A stretch of DNA of 7,394 nucleotides from a candidate division FCPU426 bacterium (GCA_027366525.1 DAHXKG010000016.1:1-7394); one strand, 5' to 3'; positions 1-6,796 are shown, counted from the first letter of the stretch. The notes: a model not told the origin generated them from the sequence alone. A program made the numbers and translations.

Positions 1-208
1 TATGGATCCGGGGTGCATTCTTTGGGGACCGACCATCGCAGGGGAATAGGCCGTTTTTCAGAGGAGATCGACTTGGCGATTCAGCTCCTCCGCCGCCTCA
101 TCGTTTGCAAAGGCCAGCGCGGCTGCGGCCACAACGACCAGCACGAGTCCGATTTTTCCCATTCGGACGAGGACCCTTTCGGCCCTCGCAAGGATCCCGA
201 GAGCGTGA

Positions 209-475
209 TCCCGGAACGAAGGCGGCGGAACCGAAAGCTGTCAGAACCTGAACTTCCGGTGGGTGAACACGATCCTGGGAAACGTGAAGAATGCGATCCA
301 TGGGACGTACCATGCAGTCCGGGAAAAGCATCTTCCCCGCTATCTGGCGGAATTCTGCTTTCGGTTCAATCGACGATTCCAACTGGAAGACCTCCTTCCC
401 CGGTTTGTTTCCGTTGCGGCCAGAACCTCGCCCCTTCCCTATCGGATTGCAACACTGGCTGAGGATCATGGGTAA
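209..475 (+). pseudogene. C-terminal remnant of an IS1595-family (ISXO2-like) transposase
   Basis: The reading frame ending at the TAA at 473-475 carries the typical end of ISXO2-like transposases: FRWVNTILGN, then NAIHGTYHAVREKHLPRYL, then FCFRFNRRF, and the closing pattern RTSPLPYRIATLAE. In the family this is the last part of the RNase-H-fold catalytic domain. The IS1595 subgroup is known for a DDN rather than DDE triad, and the Asn of WVNT is the likely third residue. The frame is closed upstream by a TGA at 206-208. The two catalytic aspartates, the N-terminal zinc ribbon and a proper start are not present in the window, so this is a fragment and cannot be an active transposase. The GTG at 263 is an internal valine, not a real start. 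Upstream of about 240 the expected protein is not recognisable in any one frame, which suggests frameshift decay or a junction with other DNA. GC content is clearly higher than in the genes downstream. Confidence 0.85.
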
Positions 476-565
476 TCAGGAAAATTTATATAAATTAATT
501 ATAAACAAGCACTTAACTCTACGGCGATATAGAGCCAAAGACCTTCAATAACCCCGGAGCAATCT

Positions 566-577
566 TGGATATATCCA
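566..577. repeat. 12-base perfect palindrome
   Basis: TGGATATATCCA reads the same on both strands. With one G-T wobble and one more C-G pair it extends to 564-579. It could be a dimeric regulator site or a weak hairpin. It lies about 240 bases upstream of the methyltransferase start and also contains one copy of the CTTGGATNWATC motif seen in other intergenic regions. No function is demonstrated. Confidence 0.3.
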
Positions 578-746
578 GGGAAAACCTAAACAAAAAGAAG
601 AATTTCGATTCTGGATCCCATAGCCAGCAGTTCTTTCTTGAGGTTGATAGGGGATTTCTAAGAAGGTCCCAGATGGTGGCCGCTCAGGTCTGATCTTTTT
701 CAGTGCGTCTGGGGATCCTCAAGAGTATTGGAACAAAGAGTCGAGA

Positions 747-769
747 GGGGATGTCCCCCAAAATAGGGG
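747..769. repeat. Overlapping G/C-block hairpins upstream of the methyltransferase
   Basis: The order is GGGG (747-750), CCCC (755-758, within a run of five C), GGGG (766-769). The C block can pair with either G block, through a loop of four bases or one of about seven, giving two mutually exclusive hairpins. The element ends about 45 bases before the methyltransferase ATG, so it would lie in the mRNA leader if transcription starts upstream. It may equally be a leftover end of an insertion sequence. There is no T tract behind it, so it is not a standard terminator. Confidence 0.3.
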
Positions 770-813
770 TATTTCAGAAATAACATTATGGATTTTAAAA
801 CTATGGAGAAGCT

Positions 814-1476
814 ATGAAACTTCGCTCTATGATTCGACCAATAATCGGACCAGGATTATGGAATTCGCTAGCTAGGCTTCGCGATGAAATAAGATTAGCA
901 TCAATTCATATGAGATCATTTCGTAAAGCATCTTCATTAGGGTCGGCAGGATTACGCCTTAATTGCGGTTGTGGACCAAATCTAAAGCCTGGATGGATAA
1001 ATATCGATGCATTTAATCCATACGCCACTATTCATCTAGATTTGCGTAGACCATTTCCCTTTCAAAACGAATCGGTTTCTGAAATTTACAGTGAGCATTT
1101 TTTTGAGCACTTAGAGTACCCAAAAGATACTGGAGTGTTTTTAGCAGAATCTCTTCGGGTTCTAGAGCCCGGCGGAATATTCCGCGTGGGAGTACCTGAC
1201 ATTGAATTAGCGATAACGTCTTATGCGTCAGACGATGACCTTTATTATAAACGTGCAATGGAATTGTGGCATCCATCCAATTGCACCACACGCATGGATC
1301 TTATCAATTATCTTTTTCGTCTTGGTCACGAACATAAATATGCTTATGATTTCGAGACATTATATAAAGTTCTTAAAGAAGCAGGATTTTCTGAAGTTAA
1401 ACGGGTTGAATTTGATCCATCAATAGACTGTGAAAAGCGAAGGTTTGGAACTCTCTATGTTGAAGCTCGCAAATAA
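814..1476 (+). CDS. Class I SAM-dependent methyltransferase (COG4627-like)
   Basis: A 220-residue soluble protein predicted to move a methyl group from S-adenosylmethionine to an acceptor. In this context the acceptor is probably a sugar or glycan precursor, but it cannot be read from the sequence. After a basic 40-residue N-terminal extension, the SAM-binding glycine loop LNCGCG is at residues 49-54, followed by GWINID with the acidic ribose-binding Asp65. Asp76 sits in the HLDLRRPFPF strand that usually contacts the adenine region. EHFFEHL is at 94-100, LEPGG at 117-121 and GVPD at 126-129. The C-terminal pattern with H174, YDFETL (178-183) and AGF (190-192) is typical of the small methyltransferases found in polysaccharide clusters. 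GGAG at 805-808, five bases before the ATG, supports this start. The gene converges on the glycosyltransferase at 1540-2688, leaving 63 bases between the stops with no clear terminator. The family call is secure; the substrate is unknown. Confidence 0.92.
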   Translation: MKLRSMIRPIIGPGLWNSLARLRDEIRLASIHMRSFRKASSLGSAGLRLNCGCGPNLKPGWINIDAFNPYATIHLDLRRPFPFQNESVSEIYSEHFFEHLEYPKDTGVFLAESLRVLEPGGIFRVGVPDIELAITSYASDDDLYYKRAMELWHPSNCTTRMDLINYLFRLGHEHKYAYDFETLYKVLKEAGFSEVKRVEFDPSIDCEKRRFGTLYVEARK

Positions 1477-1539
1477 TCTGTATGGCCATTTCGAATCCAA
1501 GTCAGTTGAAGTGGAATAAAAAGAATCACATCCGTAAAT

Positions 1540-2688
1540 TTAATTTTTAGGAACCTTACCAGGGGGAAAGAAAAACAGATCCAATGCTATTGAACGATCA
1601 ATTCCTTCGGGTAGTTTTTTCATGGAAAATCTCCCAAACCAAAAAAGCTTAGGCAATAGAAACTTTGGAAACCGTGATTTAATAACCTGTTTAACATTGT
1701 CAAAGTTAAGTGGATCTAGTAAAAATGCCCGCCAAAGAAGTATTCTTCCAATGGACACAGAATGATAAAACTCCAAGAGTTCTATCCCATGCATTTTTAA
1801 ATGGAAGGAGAACAATTTCTTGAAAGCAGTCAGGGTTTCAGCATTTAATCCTTCATATCTTTCAAAAAAGATGGCTAGGAATTTGGAATCTTGACGTGCC
1901 TTTTTAAAATCTATTTCTGATGATGCTTTATATTCATACGAACCAGAAGAAGGAGACAGATTTCGAAATCCTGCCAATGGTTCTGGAATCATATAAAAAG
2001 GGCCTTTCTCAAATAGCCTCGTCAAGAATTCCAGGTCATCCGCCCAATGGGGATTCATCCGAATATCAAACAAACCAATATTAATAGCTGTTTCTTTTCT
2101 AAAAAACCATGTAGAGGGCACAGCAAAAAAGAACGAATCAGGTTTTTTGTGAGTTGGATTCAAAGAATATATTTTCGAGATCAACAAATCGCGTTTTATT
2201 CTGGTTTCGCCAATTGCACCCATTATATTTTTTCTGAGAATACTTCCCTTTTCAGGAGTTGATAAAGACTCAAAAAAATTCATCCCGCAACTCACCAATG
2301 TTAAATCATTGCTTTCTTCCATAATTTTCAATTGATTTTCAAGACGATCCGGATACATATAATCGTCATCATCCAAGAGCGCTATATACTTACCGGAACA
2401 ACACTTGATTCCAGTATTCCTTGCATAACACGCTCCGGGATTTTTTTCATAATATATCCTGATCTTATCCGGATAAAGCATTGAAAACCTAGAAACAACT
2501 TCCTTTGATTCAGGAGTAGCGTTGTTATCTACCAACACAATTTCAAAATTCTGAAATGTTTGATTCATTATAGAAATCAAAGCATATTCGATGAATTTTC
2601 CACCTTTATAAAAAGGCATAAGTACTGAAACAAGAGGCTCCTCAAGTTTTTCATTAACAAATAATTCATTATTCAATCGAAACTCCAT
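1540..2688 (-). CDS. Family 2 glycosyltransferase (GT-A fold)
   Basis: A 382-residue cytoplasmic or membrane-associated inverting glycosyltransferase, expected to transfer a sugar from a nucleotide-sugar donor to a growing glycan. Counting from the ATG, the Rossmann-like start VSVLMPFY is at 20-27. The nucleotide-binding Asp54 lies in VLVDNNATP, where most relatives have DGS or DNS. The conserved ACYARNTGI is at 86-94 and the metal-binding block DDDD at 106-109, a variant of DxD. WADDLEF at 215-221 matches the ED-type motif that supplies the catalytic base. The region after about 250 is lineage-specific and has no clear membrane helix. A TTG directly precedes the ATG, but AAGGA at 2696-2700 is seven bases from the ATG, so the ATG is preferred. 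The gene follows the DUF4091/GH123-like gene on the same strand after 144 bases and may be read with it. Donor and linkage cannot be inferred. Confidence 0.94.
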   Translation of the reverse strand: MEFRLNNELFVNEKLEEPLVSVLMPFYKGGKFIEYALISIMNQTFQNFEIVLVDNNATPESKEVVSRFSMLYPDKIRIYYEKNPGACYARNTGIKCCSGKYIALLDDDDYMYPDRLENQLKIMEESNDLTLVSCGMNFFESLSTPEKGSILRKNIMGAIGETRIKRDLLISKIYSLNPTHKKPDSFFFAVPSTWFFRKETAINIGLFDIRMNPHWADDLEFLTRLFEKGPFYMIPEPLAGFRNLSPSSGSYEYKASSEIDFKKARQDSKFLAIFFERYEGLNAETLTAFKKLFSFHLKMHGIELLEFYHSVSIGRILLWRAFLLDPLNFDNVKQVIKSRFPKFLLPKLFWFGRFSMKKLPEGIDRSIALDLFFFPPGKVPKN

Positions 2689-2695
2689 CAATAAA

Positions 2696-2700
2696 TCCTT
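2696..2700 (-). promoter_or_regulatory. Ribosome binding site deciding the glycosyltransferase start
   Basis: On the minus strand this reads AAGGA. It is seven bases from the ATG at 2688 but only four from the TTG at 2691, so it favours the ATG. Confidence 0.65.
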
Positions 2701-2701
2701 T

Positions 2702-2731
2702 AAAAAACGTTAATCTTGATAAATCCAAGAT
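2702..2731 (-). terminator. Weak terminator-like hairpin in the leader of the glycosyltransferase
   Basis: On the minus strand ATCTTG (2731-2726) can pair with CAAGAT (2718-2713) across a seven-base loop. Five bases later comes a run of six T (2707-2702), which directly adjoins the ribosome binding site of the glycosyltransferase. The stem is only six pairs with two G-C pairs, and the T run is offset, so a real terminator is doubtful. It could instead separate or attenuate transcription between the DUF4091/GH123-like gene and the glycosyltransferase. The 144-base gap around it holds no gene. Confidence 0.25.
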
Positions 2732-2832
2732 AAGGATAATCTCTGTGGTCGAGAGGATTGCACAACACTCTATGTTTTCGCTCCGGGATGGGTTAGGGGT
2801 GGACTTAAAAGTTTTATTTAATAATGTCTAAT

Positions 2833-4863
2833 CTAGTGATTTTCGATTTTTCTTAACATTTCTATTCTTGTCGTGTGCCAAACTTTAGGATCATGATTCC
2901 AATCCCCCTCTCTTCCCCATAAAGGATGTTTCCAAGCTGGCAGATATCCCCCACTATTTAATGCATTAGGAATAAGAGCGGAAACAATCGAGTCAATATA
3001 TTTTCCATGCCCAGCATTTTTTAGCATTAACAAGTACTTATAATCCTCAACCCCTCTTCTCCATTGTGCCATTCTAACGGACGGAACGGGCCCATCGATA
3101 TCTGGGATTCCTAAAAAGTGCAATTGGTGCCCCGGATAAAACACAACACCATCTTCTGATCCTCCTTTAATGTAGGGATTTCCCATGACTGTATTCCCAG
3201 TCCAGAAATCCGACGCCCAATAGAAAACTCCATTCACCTTATATTTAAAAGCAGTCCAAAACCACATTCTAAATCCTGGGCCTTTTCCCGTCATGTCAGA
3301 CTGGCCTAAAAAGGGAGGCCCTGCAGTATAAAACCAGGTCTTCTTCCCTTCATCCTTATACTTCTGCATCTTATCGGGAATATAGACAGCTCCCCCAGGA
3401 GACCAGATATCGATTTTATTGTACATAATATGTTTATGATGACCAACCTGATGCCGGTCCCAGATATAAGGAGTGTCGGTCACCATTGTTTTGATCTGAT
3501 CCTCTGACCCTGTATGAAGAGCCTCTGAGATATTTGCGATGAGATCATAAATGTAAGGGTAATATAATTGATGGTCAGGTTCGTCCCAGATGTATGCAAA
3601 TCCTTTTGAAAGGGACCACCCTTTTTCTTTCCAATGTTGAACAACGGATTTTGCCATGGCTTCGACAGATTTTTCTGGAATCCCTTTCCAATCATTGATA
3701 TCCGATGGTGTTCTCCCCTGATAAGAAAATCCATTAAAATTTCCTAATGAATACGTTTTCAAAGGAAAACACCAAGCATTCGGTGGGCTTCCTGTGAGAT
3801 TTCCGGATAATATTGGCCCTTCAATATAGTCATAGCCTGACCAGTCTACAGACACTAGGGAACCCTTGGAATCCCAATGAAAAGTTGGGCCGAGCGTTCC
3901 GCAGTCTCCCGTTGAAAATCCATACTTGTTACCCAATGCATAATAGCGAGAAATCAGATTGGCAAATTGGGCCTCGTTCGAAGATTGTCCTTCTCCATAA
4001 TTGAATCTTCCAATATAGAGCTGCATCCACCGACTCAATTGAAGGTGGCTTGGAAGAGTCTGGGGTAAAATATGAAAGATTATTTTTGAGGATCTAAGGA
4101 CCTTCCCTTTCCTGACAACTAAAATTTTTCCTGAATAGTCTCCACTCCTGCATGTTTTTGAATAATGAACATCAATCCAAACAGGTTGGTTGAGATTTTC
4201 CGTGAGGTTCATATCCTTAATCAATCTTCTCCCTGGAGTGTAAGGATCGGAAAAAGGGACAAGAGGATCGGGATTGATGATTTTTTTCAGTTCGCCATTT
4301 GTTTGAAGCATGACCTTAAGGTAAATCTCTTTAAATCGATGAAATTGAATACATGACGCTTGAGAATCGGCATCGGAACTGATTGAAACATGAACATCGT
4401 CAAGGTCTCTTTTTGACCGGAGGACTAATTGGAATGATAACGTCTCACCCTTGAGGCCAGCCAAAACAATTGGTCTGGACAAATCTTTGCCCTTAACTTT
4501 TGCGGGAGGGGGAAATTGATCAATTTGAACTCGGTCGGAAGTGTATGCTATCCAAGAAACCAATGATCCAGACTCTTCTGCACGTGTCCCTGCAAAGGGA
4601 ACCTCTTGAAAAGCTAATGGAAATCGAATCTTTAGCTCAGGTGTTTTTAATTCTTTAAGCGTATTGACCGCTAATCTCTTTGCAGAAAACACTGGAGTCA
4701 AAAGACCAAATTGATTTGATTTTCCAAAAACAATCGTTGCAAGTCGTCCGTGAGGATGTTTAAGAATGAAGATACCTAACCCGACCATGAATACGCCCAT
4801 GAAAAGTGAAAGCACAATCCCAGCAAATAACCCTTTGATAAAATTTTTTTTCGAATCATTCAT
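2833..4863 (-). CDS. Membrane-anchored DUF4091 / GH123-like putative glycoside hydrolase
   Basis: A 676-residue protein with a short basic N-terminus (KK at 5-6, K at 10) and one hydrophobic helix at about 11-34, consistent with an uncleaved anchor placing the rest outside the cytoplasm; there is no lipobox cysteine. Residues about 130-270 look like the beta-sandwich that precedes the catalytic barrel in GH123-type proteins (SFQLVLRS at 143-150, GDYSGKI at 241-247). The barrel follows, with YIWDEPD at 424-430; GH123 enzymes are known to use an adjacent Asp-Glu pair, here Asp427-Glu428. The DUF4091 signature is clear at the end: FYWASD (547-552), EDGVVFYPG (570-578), PVPSVRM (592-598) and RRGVEDYKYL (602-611). 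Characterised GH123 members are beta-N-acetylgalactosaminidases, but most DUF4091 proteins are uncharacterised and the substrate here is open. AAGGTGA at 4870-4876, six bases before the ATG, supports the start. In this locus it may trim or process the polysaccharide (inference). Confidence 0.88.
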   Translation of the reverse strand: MNDSKKNFIKGLFAGIVLSLFMGVFMVGLGIFILKHPHGRLATIVFGKSNQFGLLTPVFSAKRLAVNTLKELKTPELKIRFPLAFQEVPFAGTRAEESGSLVSWIAYTSDRVQIDQFPPPAKVKGKDLSRPIVLAGLKGETLSFQLVLRSKRDLDDVHVSISSDADSQASCIQFHRFKEIYLKVMLQTNGELKKIINPDPLVPFSDPYTPGRRLIKDMNLTENLNQPVWIDVHYSKTCRSGDYSGKILVVRKGKVLRSSKIIFHILPQTLPSHLQLSRWMQLYIGRFNYGEGQSSNEAQFANLISRYYALGNKYGFSTGDCGTLGPTFHWDSKGSLVSVDWSGYDYIEGPILSGNLTGSPPNAWCFPLKTYSLGNFNGFSYQGRTPSDINDWKGIPEKSVEAMAKSVVQHWKEKGWSLSKGFAYIWDEPDHQLYYPYIYDLIANISEALHTGSEDQIKTMVTDTPYIWDRHQVGHHKHIMYNKIDIWSPGGAVYIPDKMQKYKDEGKKTWFYTAGPPFLGQSDMTGKGPGFRMWFWTAFKYKVNGVFYWASDFWTGNTVMGNPYIKGGSEDGVVFYPGHQLHFLGIPDIDGPVPSVRMAQWRRGVEDYKYLLMLKNAGHGKYIDSIVSALIPNALNSGGYLPAWKHPLWGREGDWNHDPKVWHTTRIEMLRKIENH

Positions 4864-4869
4864 GGGGAA

Positions 4870-4876
4870 TCACCTT
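4870..4876 (-). promoter_or_regulatory. Strong ribosome binding site of the DUF4091/GH123-like gene
   Basis: On the minus strand this reads AAGGTGA, six bases ahead of the ATG at 4863. It is among the best Shine-Dalgarno matches in the window and confirms the start, including the N-terminal anchor. Confidence 0.75.
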
Positions 4877-5106
4877 ATTTTTCAAGGGTAACCTTTCAAA
4901 AAATCCATAATTTAAGAAGCAATAATAATGCCATATTTTTAATTCGTCTTTCTCAAATTTCGAGGTGATTTATAAAATGGTGTCTTTATCAACATGATGT
5001 TTTTTCAAAGAAAAAAGTATTTTGGTATATGAATTGCTTAAGTATTTCCTGGATGATTTGATATTTTATTGAGCTCCGATCAATCTGAGGTTTTTAAATA
5101 AATTTT

Positions 5107-5118
5107 TACCTGAAGGTA
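5107..5118. repeat. Short inverted repeat in the divergent region
   Basis: TACCT and AGGTA flank a two-base centre, giving five perfect pairs around GA. The centre is too tight for an RNA hairpin with all pairs formed, so a small operator is more likely than a structure. It lies about 180 bases upstream of the acyltransferase start. It may be chance. Confidence 0.2.
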
Positions 5119-5293
5119 TCTTAACATCAAGCATTGCTAGGATTAGCGATTCATGGGCTCGATGGATGGCAATCATTACCAACCAAATCGTTTCTGATTA
5201 CGGAAAGTGACATCCAATCTCTAAAGCGGACGCGGTCTAATTCTTAACTAATTAACGATTTTAATTTTTAAAAGAAAGTCCATCGGTAAAACA

Positions 5294-6430
5294 TTGAATA
5301 AGATAATTCAAAGCAAAAGACTAGATGAATTGGATGGATTCAGGGCTCTCGCGATAGTTCTCGTGATAGGATTCCACTATTTTAGCCGGTGGACCCCTAC
5401 CATAAACTCTGTCAACCTTTATCCATATGGAAACATCTTAGCCACATTTCCTTTATTTAAATACGGGTACGTTGGAGTTGAACTATTTTTTATAATCTCT
5501 GGCTTTGTTATTTGTCTTACACTCTTTCAATCCAATAGAATATCTGAATTTTATTGGAAACGTTTTTCACGTCTCTTTCCAACGATGCTCCTGTGTTCCT
5601 TGGTCACTGTTTTCCTTGAATCACTTTTACCGATCAAGTTATTCCAAATACATCTGAGCTCATTATTACCGAGCTTGACGTTTGTCGATCCCATTATTTT
5701 TTCAAAAATCTTTGGATCAGATTTTCATGGGGTCGATGGCTCGTATTGGTCACTTTTTATTGAGGTAAAATTTTATCTTATTATATCTTTAATCTATTTT
5801 TTATCAAAAAAACATAATTTTCCTCAGTATTTTTTCCTATTTTTTATTTCCGTTGAGTTGTCAAACTTAATGACATCCATGCTAGGACTCATCAAATTAA
5901 ACAGACTAATAAATTTGCTCTTTTTCATAAAATATCTTCCTTTTTTTGCGGGTGGAGTCGGTTTTTATTTTTTATTTTTTGATAAAATAAAGGTTTTTTA
6001 TCATTCTATAATATTTTCTTCTATAATTTTTATTTTGATAAACGGTTTATTCCATTCCAGTATAAATTTTACTGAATTATTTTTCTATGTCTTATTTTAT
6101 CTGATGTTTTATCTTTTCATATTTAAGAGAACATGGCTCTCTCCCTTTTCATGGAAACCCATGACGATGATTGGAGCGGCCAGTTATAGTCTCTATTTAT
6201 TACATCAGGATTTAGGTGTGACGATAATCGCTACACTTGGAAACTGGTTTAAATTTGATAATATTTTAGCTATTTTATTGATCCCTCTTTTTGTCATTTT
6301 GTTGATGATCATCTCCTCACTCTTTATTTACAAAATATGGGAGGTTCCAACAAAATCCTGGATTCTTAACATATTAAAACCAATGTTTTCTCTACATTTT
6401 ATGTCAGAAAAAATTCCTCGAAACGAATAA
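5294..6430 (+). CDS. Acyltransferase family 3 membrane protein (OafA/YrhL type)
   Basis: A 378-residue integral inner-membrane protein with about ten hydrophobic segments, predicted to transfer an acetyl or other acyl group to sugar hydroxyls of a surface glycan. All family hallmarks are visible: RLDELDGFRALAIV at 9-22 followed by the essential-type His28 in GFHYF, GVELFFIISGF at 61-71, YWKRFSRLFP at 88-97 with the conserved arginines, DGSYWSLFIEVKFYL at 148-162, IGAASYSLYLLH at 293-304, and a closing WEVPTK at 349-354. Length matches the core family without the extra SGNH domain that some members carry. The start is a TTG; the frame is closed upstream by a TAA at 5249-5251 with no ATG or GTG between, and the conserved first motif begins at residue 9, so the TTG is the best choice. 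Its Shine-Dalgarno is weak, suggesting modest translation. Base composition is extremely AT-rich. The acceptor sugar is unknown. Confidence 0.94.
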   Translation: MNKIIQSKRLDELDGFRALAIVLVIGFHYFSRWTPTINSVNLYPYGNILATFPLFKYGYVGVELFFIISGFVICLTLFQSNRISEFYWKRFSRLFPTMLLCSLVTVFLESLLPIKLFQIHLSSLLPSLTFVDPIIFSKIFGSDFHGVDGSYWSLFIEVKFYLIISLIYFLSKKHNFPQYFFLFFISVELSNLMTSMLGLIKLNRLINLLFFIKYLPFFAGGVGFYFLFFDKIKVFYHSIIFSSIIFILINGLFHSSINFTELFFYVLFYLMFYLFIFKRTWLSPFSWKPMTMIGAASYSLYLLHQDLGVTIIATLGNWFKFDNILAILLIPLFVILLMIISSLFIYKIWEVPTKSWILNILKPMFSLHFMSEKIPRNE

Positions 6431-6533
6431 ATAGAAAATTATTGATAAATAATCATGGACATTTGATAATATCTCTCTATTTCAACGATATCAATAAAGT
6501 TTTCCACCTTGGATCAATCCCTAAAAACTGCAA

Positions 6534-6796
6534 TTGACTGATGAAGTAGAGAGAGAGAAAAACAAGAAACCTCCTGTCATTTTAGGTAAAGTGGATCTTC
6601 AAGCTCATAGAAAAAATCCACTGGGCCCCTCCCGGGGAGAACCAAAAGAACAGGTCTCAAAGAAGGGGTCCAGAAGAAGATCGTGTCCTTCCTCTCTCCG
6701 GAAGCGAAAGCAATTTATGAAGCTTTATATCCGAGAACAAAACTGAATAGCTCTCGATTGGAAGTCGAGGGTTTCAGTTCTCATTCCAAAGATTGA
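6534..6796 (+). pseudogene. Possible frameshifted small gene of unknown function
   Basis: I do not recognise this gene. A frame from a TTG at 6534 runs to a TGA at 6744-6746. Its first part (KKPPVILGKVDLQAHRK) reads like ordinary protein, but after about 6650 it becomes an arginine/serine-rich string. From that point another frame, open from 6611 to the TGA at 6794-6796, reads more naturally: KKIVSFLSPEAKAIYEALYP, then RTKLNSSRLEVEGF. One frame change near 6650 would join them into a protein of about 87 residues. No good ribosome binding site precedes the TTG. It may be a decayed gene, a real short gene starting at the GTG at 6683, or chance. Confidence 0.25.
6751..6771 (+). repeat. Seven-pair hairpin with a seven-base loop
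   Basis: CTCTCGA (6751-6757) pairs with TCGAGGG (6765-6771), with one T-G wobble, around the loop TTGGAAG. The geometry mimics a tRNA anticodon arm, but no D-arm, T-arm or acceptor stem flanks it. Only three T follow, so it is a poor terminator. It lies within the possible broken gene. Confidence 0.35.

Larger units (their letters stand above)
476..813. other. Gene-free stretch between the IS remnant and the methyltransferase
   Basis: No reading frame here looks like a protein. The first 60 or so bases after the transposase stop are strongly AT-rich, marking the end of the GC-rich IS DNA. The stretch holds a 12-base perfect palindrome at 566-577 and G/C-block hairpins at 747-769. It must contain the methyltransferase promoter unless transcription comes from further upstream, but I see no convincing -35/-10 pair. 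No recognisable terminal inverted repeat of the IS was found. Confidence 0.6.
4864..5293. other. Divergent intergenic region between the hydrolase-like and acyltransferase genes
   Basis: These 430 AT-rich bases separate two divergently read genes and must supply a promoter in at least one direction. The ribosome binding site of the minus-strand gene is at 4870-4876. On the plus strand no strong Shine-Dalgarno precedes the acyltransferase TTG. I see no convincing sigma-70 pair in either direction and no protein-like small frame. The one notable element is the short inverted repeat at 5107-5118. For two adjoining genes of similar role the region is long, so it may hold decayed sequence. Confidence 0.6.

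Noticed and set aside
13-469. Long overlapping frames on both strands across the IS remnant (13-462 + and 98-469 -)
   Set aside because: They are arginine/proline-rich shadows of the GC-rich transposase frame with no recognisable domain and no ribosome binding site.
473-483. GGGTAATCAGG after the transposase stop as an IS terminal inverted repeat
   Set aside because: No matching inverted copy is present in the window; the closest (around 5196) shares only eight bases, and the left end of the element is missing.
1477-1539. Bidirectional terminator between the convergent methyltransferase and glycosyltransferase
   Set aside because: No stem with a following T run can be found on either strand in these 63 bases.
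5166-5182. TGGCAATCATTACC as a sigma-54 promoter
   Set aside because: The TGGC block is present, but the GC of the TTGC element at the required spacing is missing.
6438-6453. Hairpin ATTATT / AATAAT after the acyltransferase as a terminator
   Set aside because: The stem is six A-T pairs only and no T tract follows.
6498-6540. Similarity of 6521-6536 to part of the DUF4091/GH123-like gene (3111-3126) as a second gene copy
   Set aside because: About 16 of 17 bases match (CCTAAAAANTGCAATTG), but the likeness stops at once on both sides and the surrounding minus-strand translation does not resemble the family; probably chance.
6751-6771. Anticodon-arm-like hairpin with loop TTGGAAG (would read GGA, serine)
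   Set aside because: No T-arm with the GTTCRA pattern, no D-arm and no acceptor stem can be built around it, so it is not a tRNA gene or a clear tRNA fragment.
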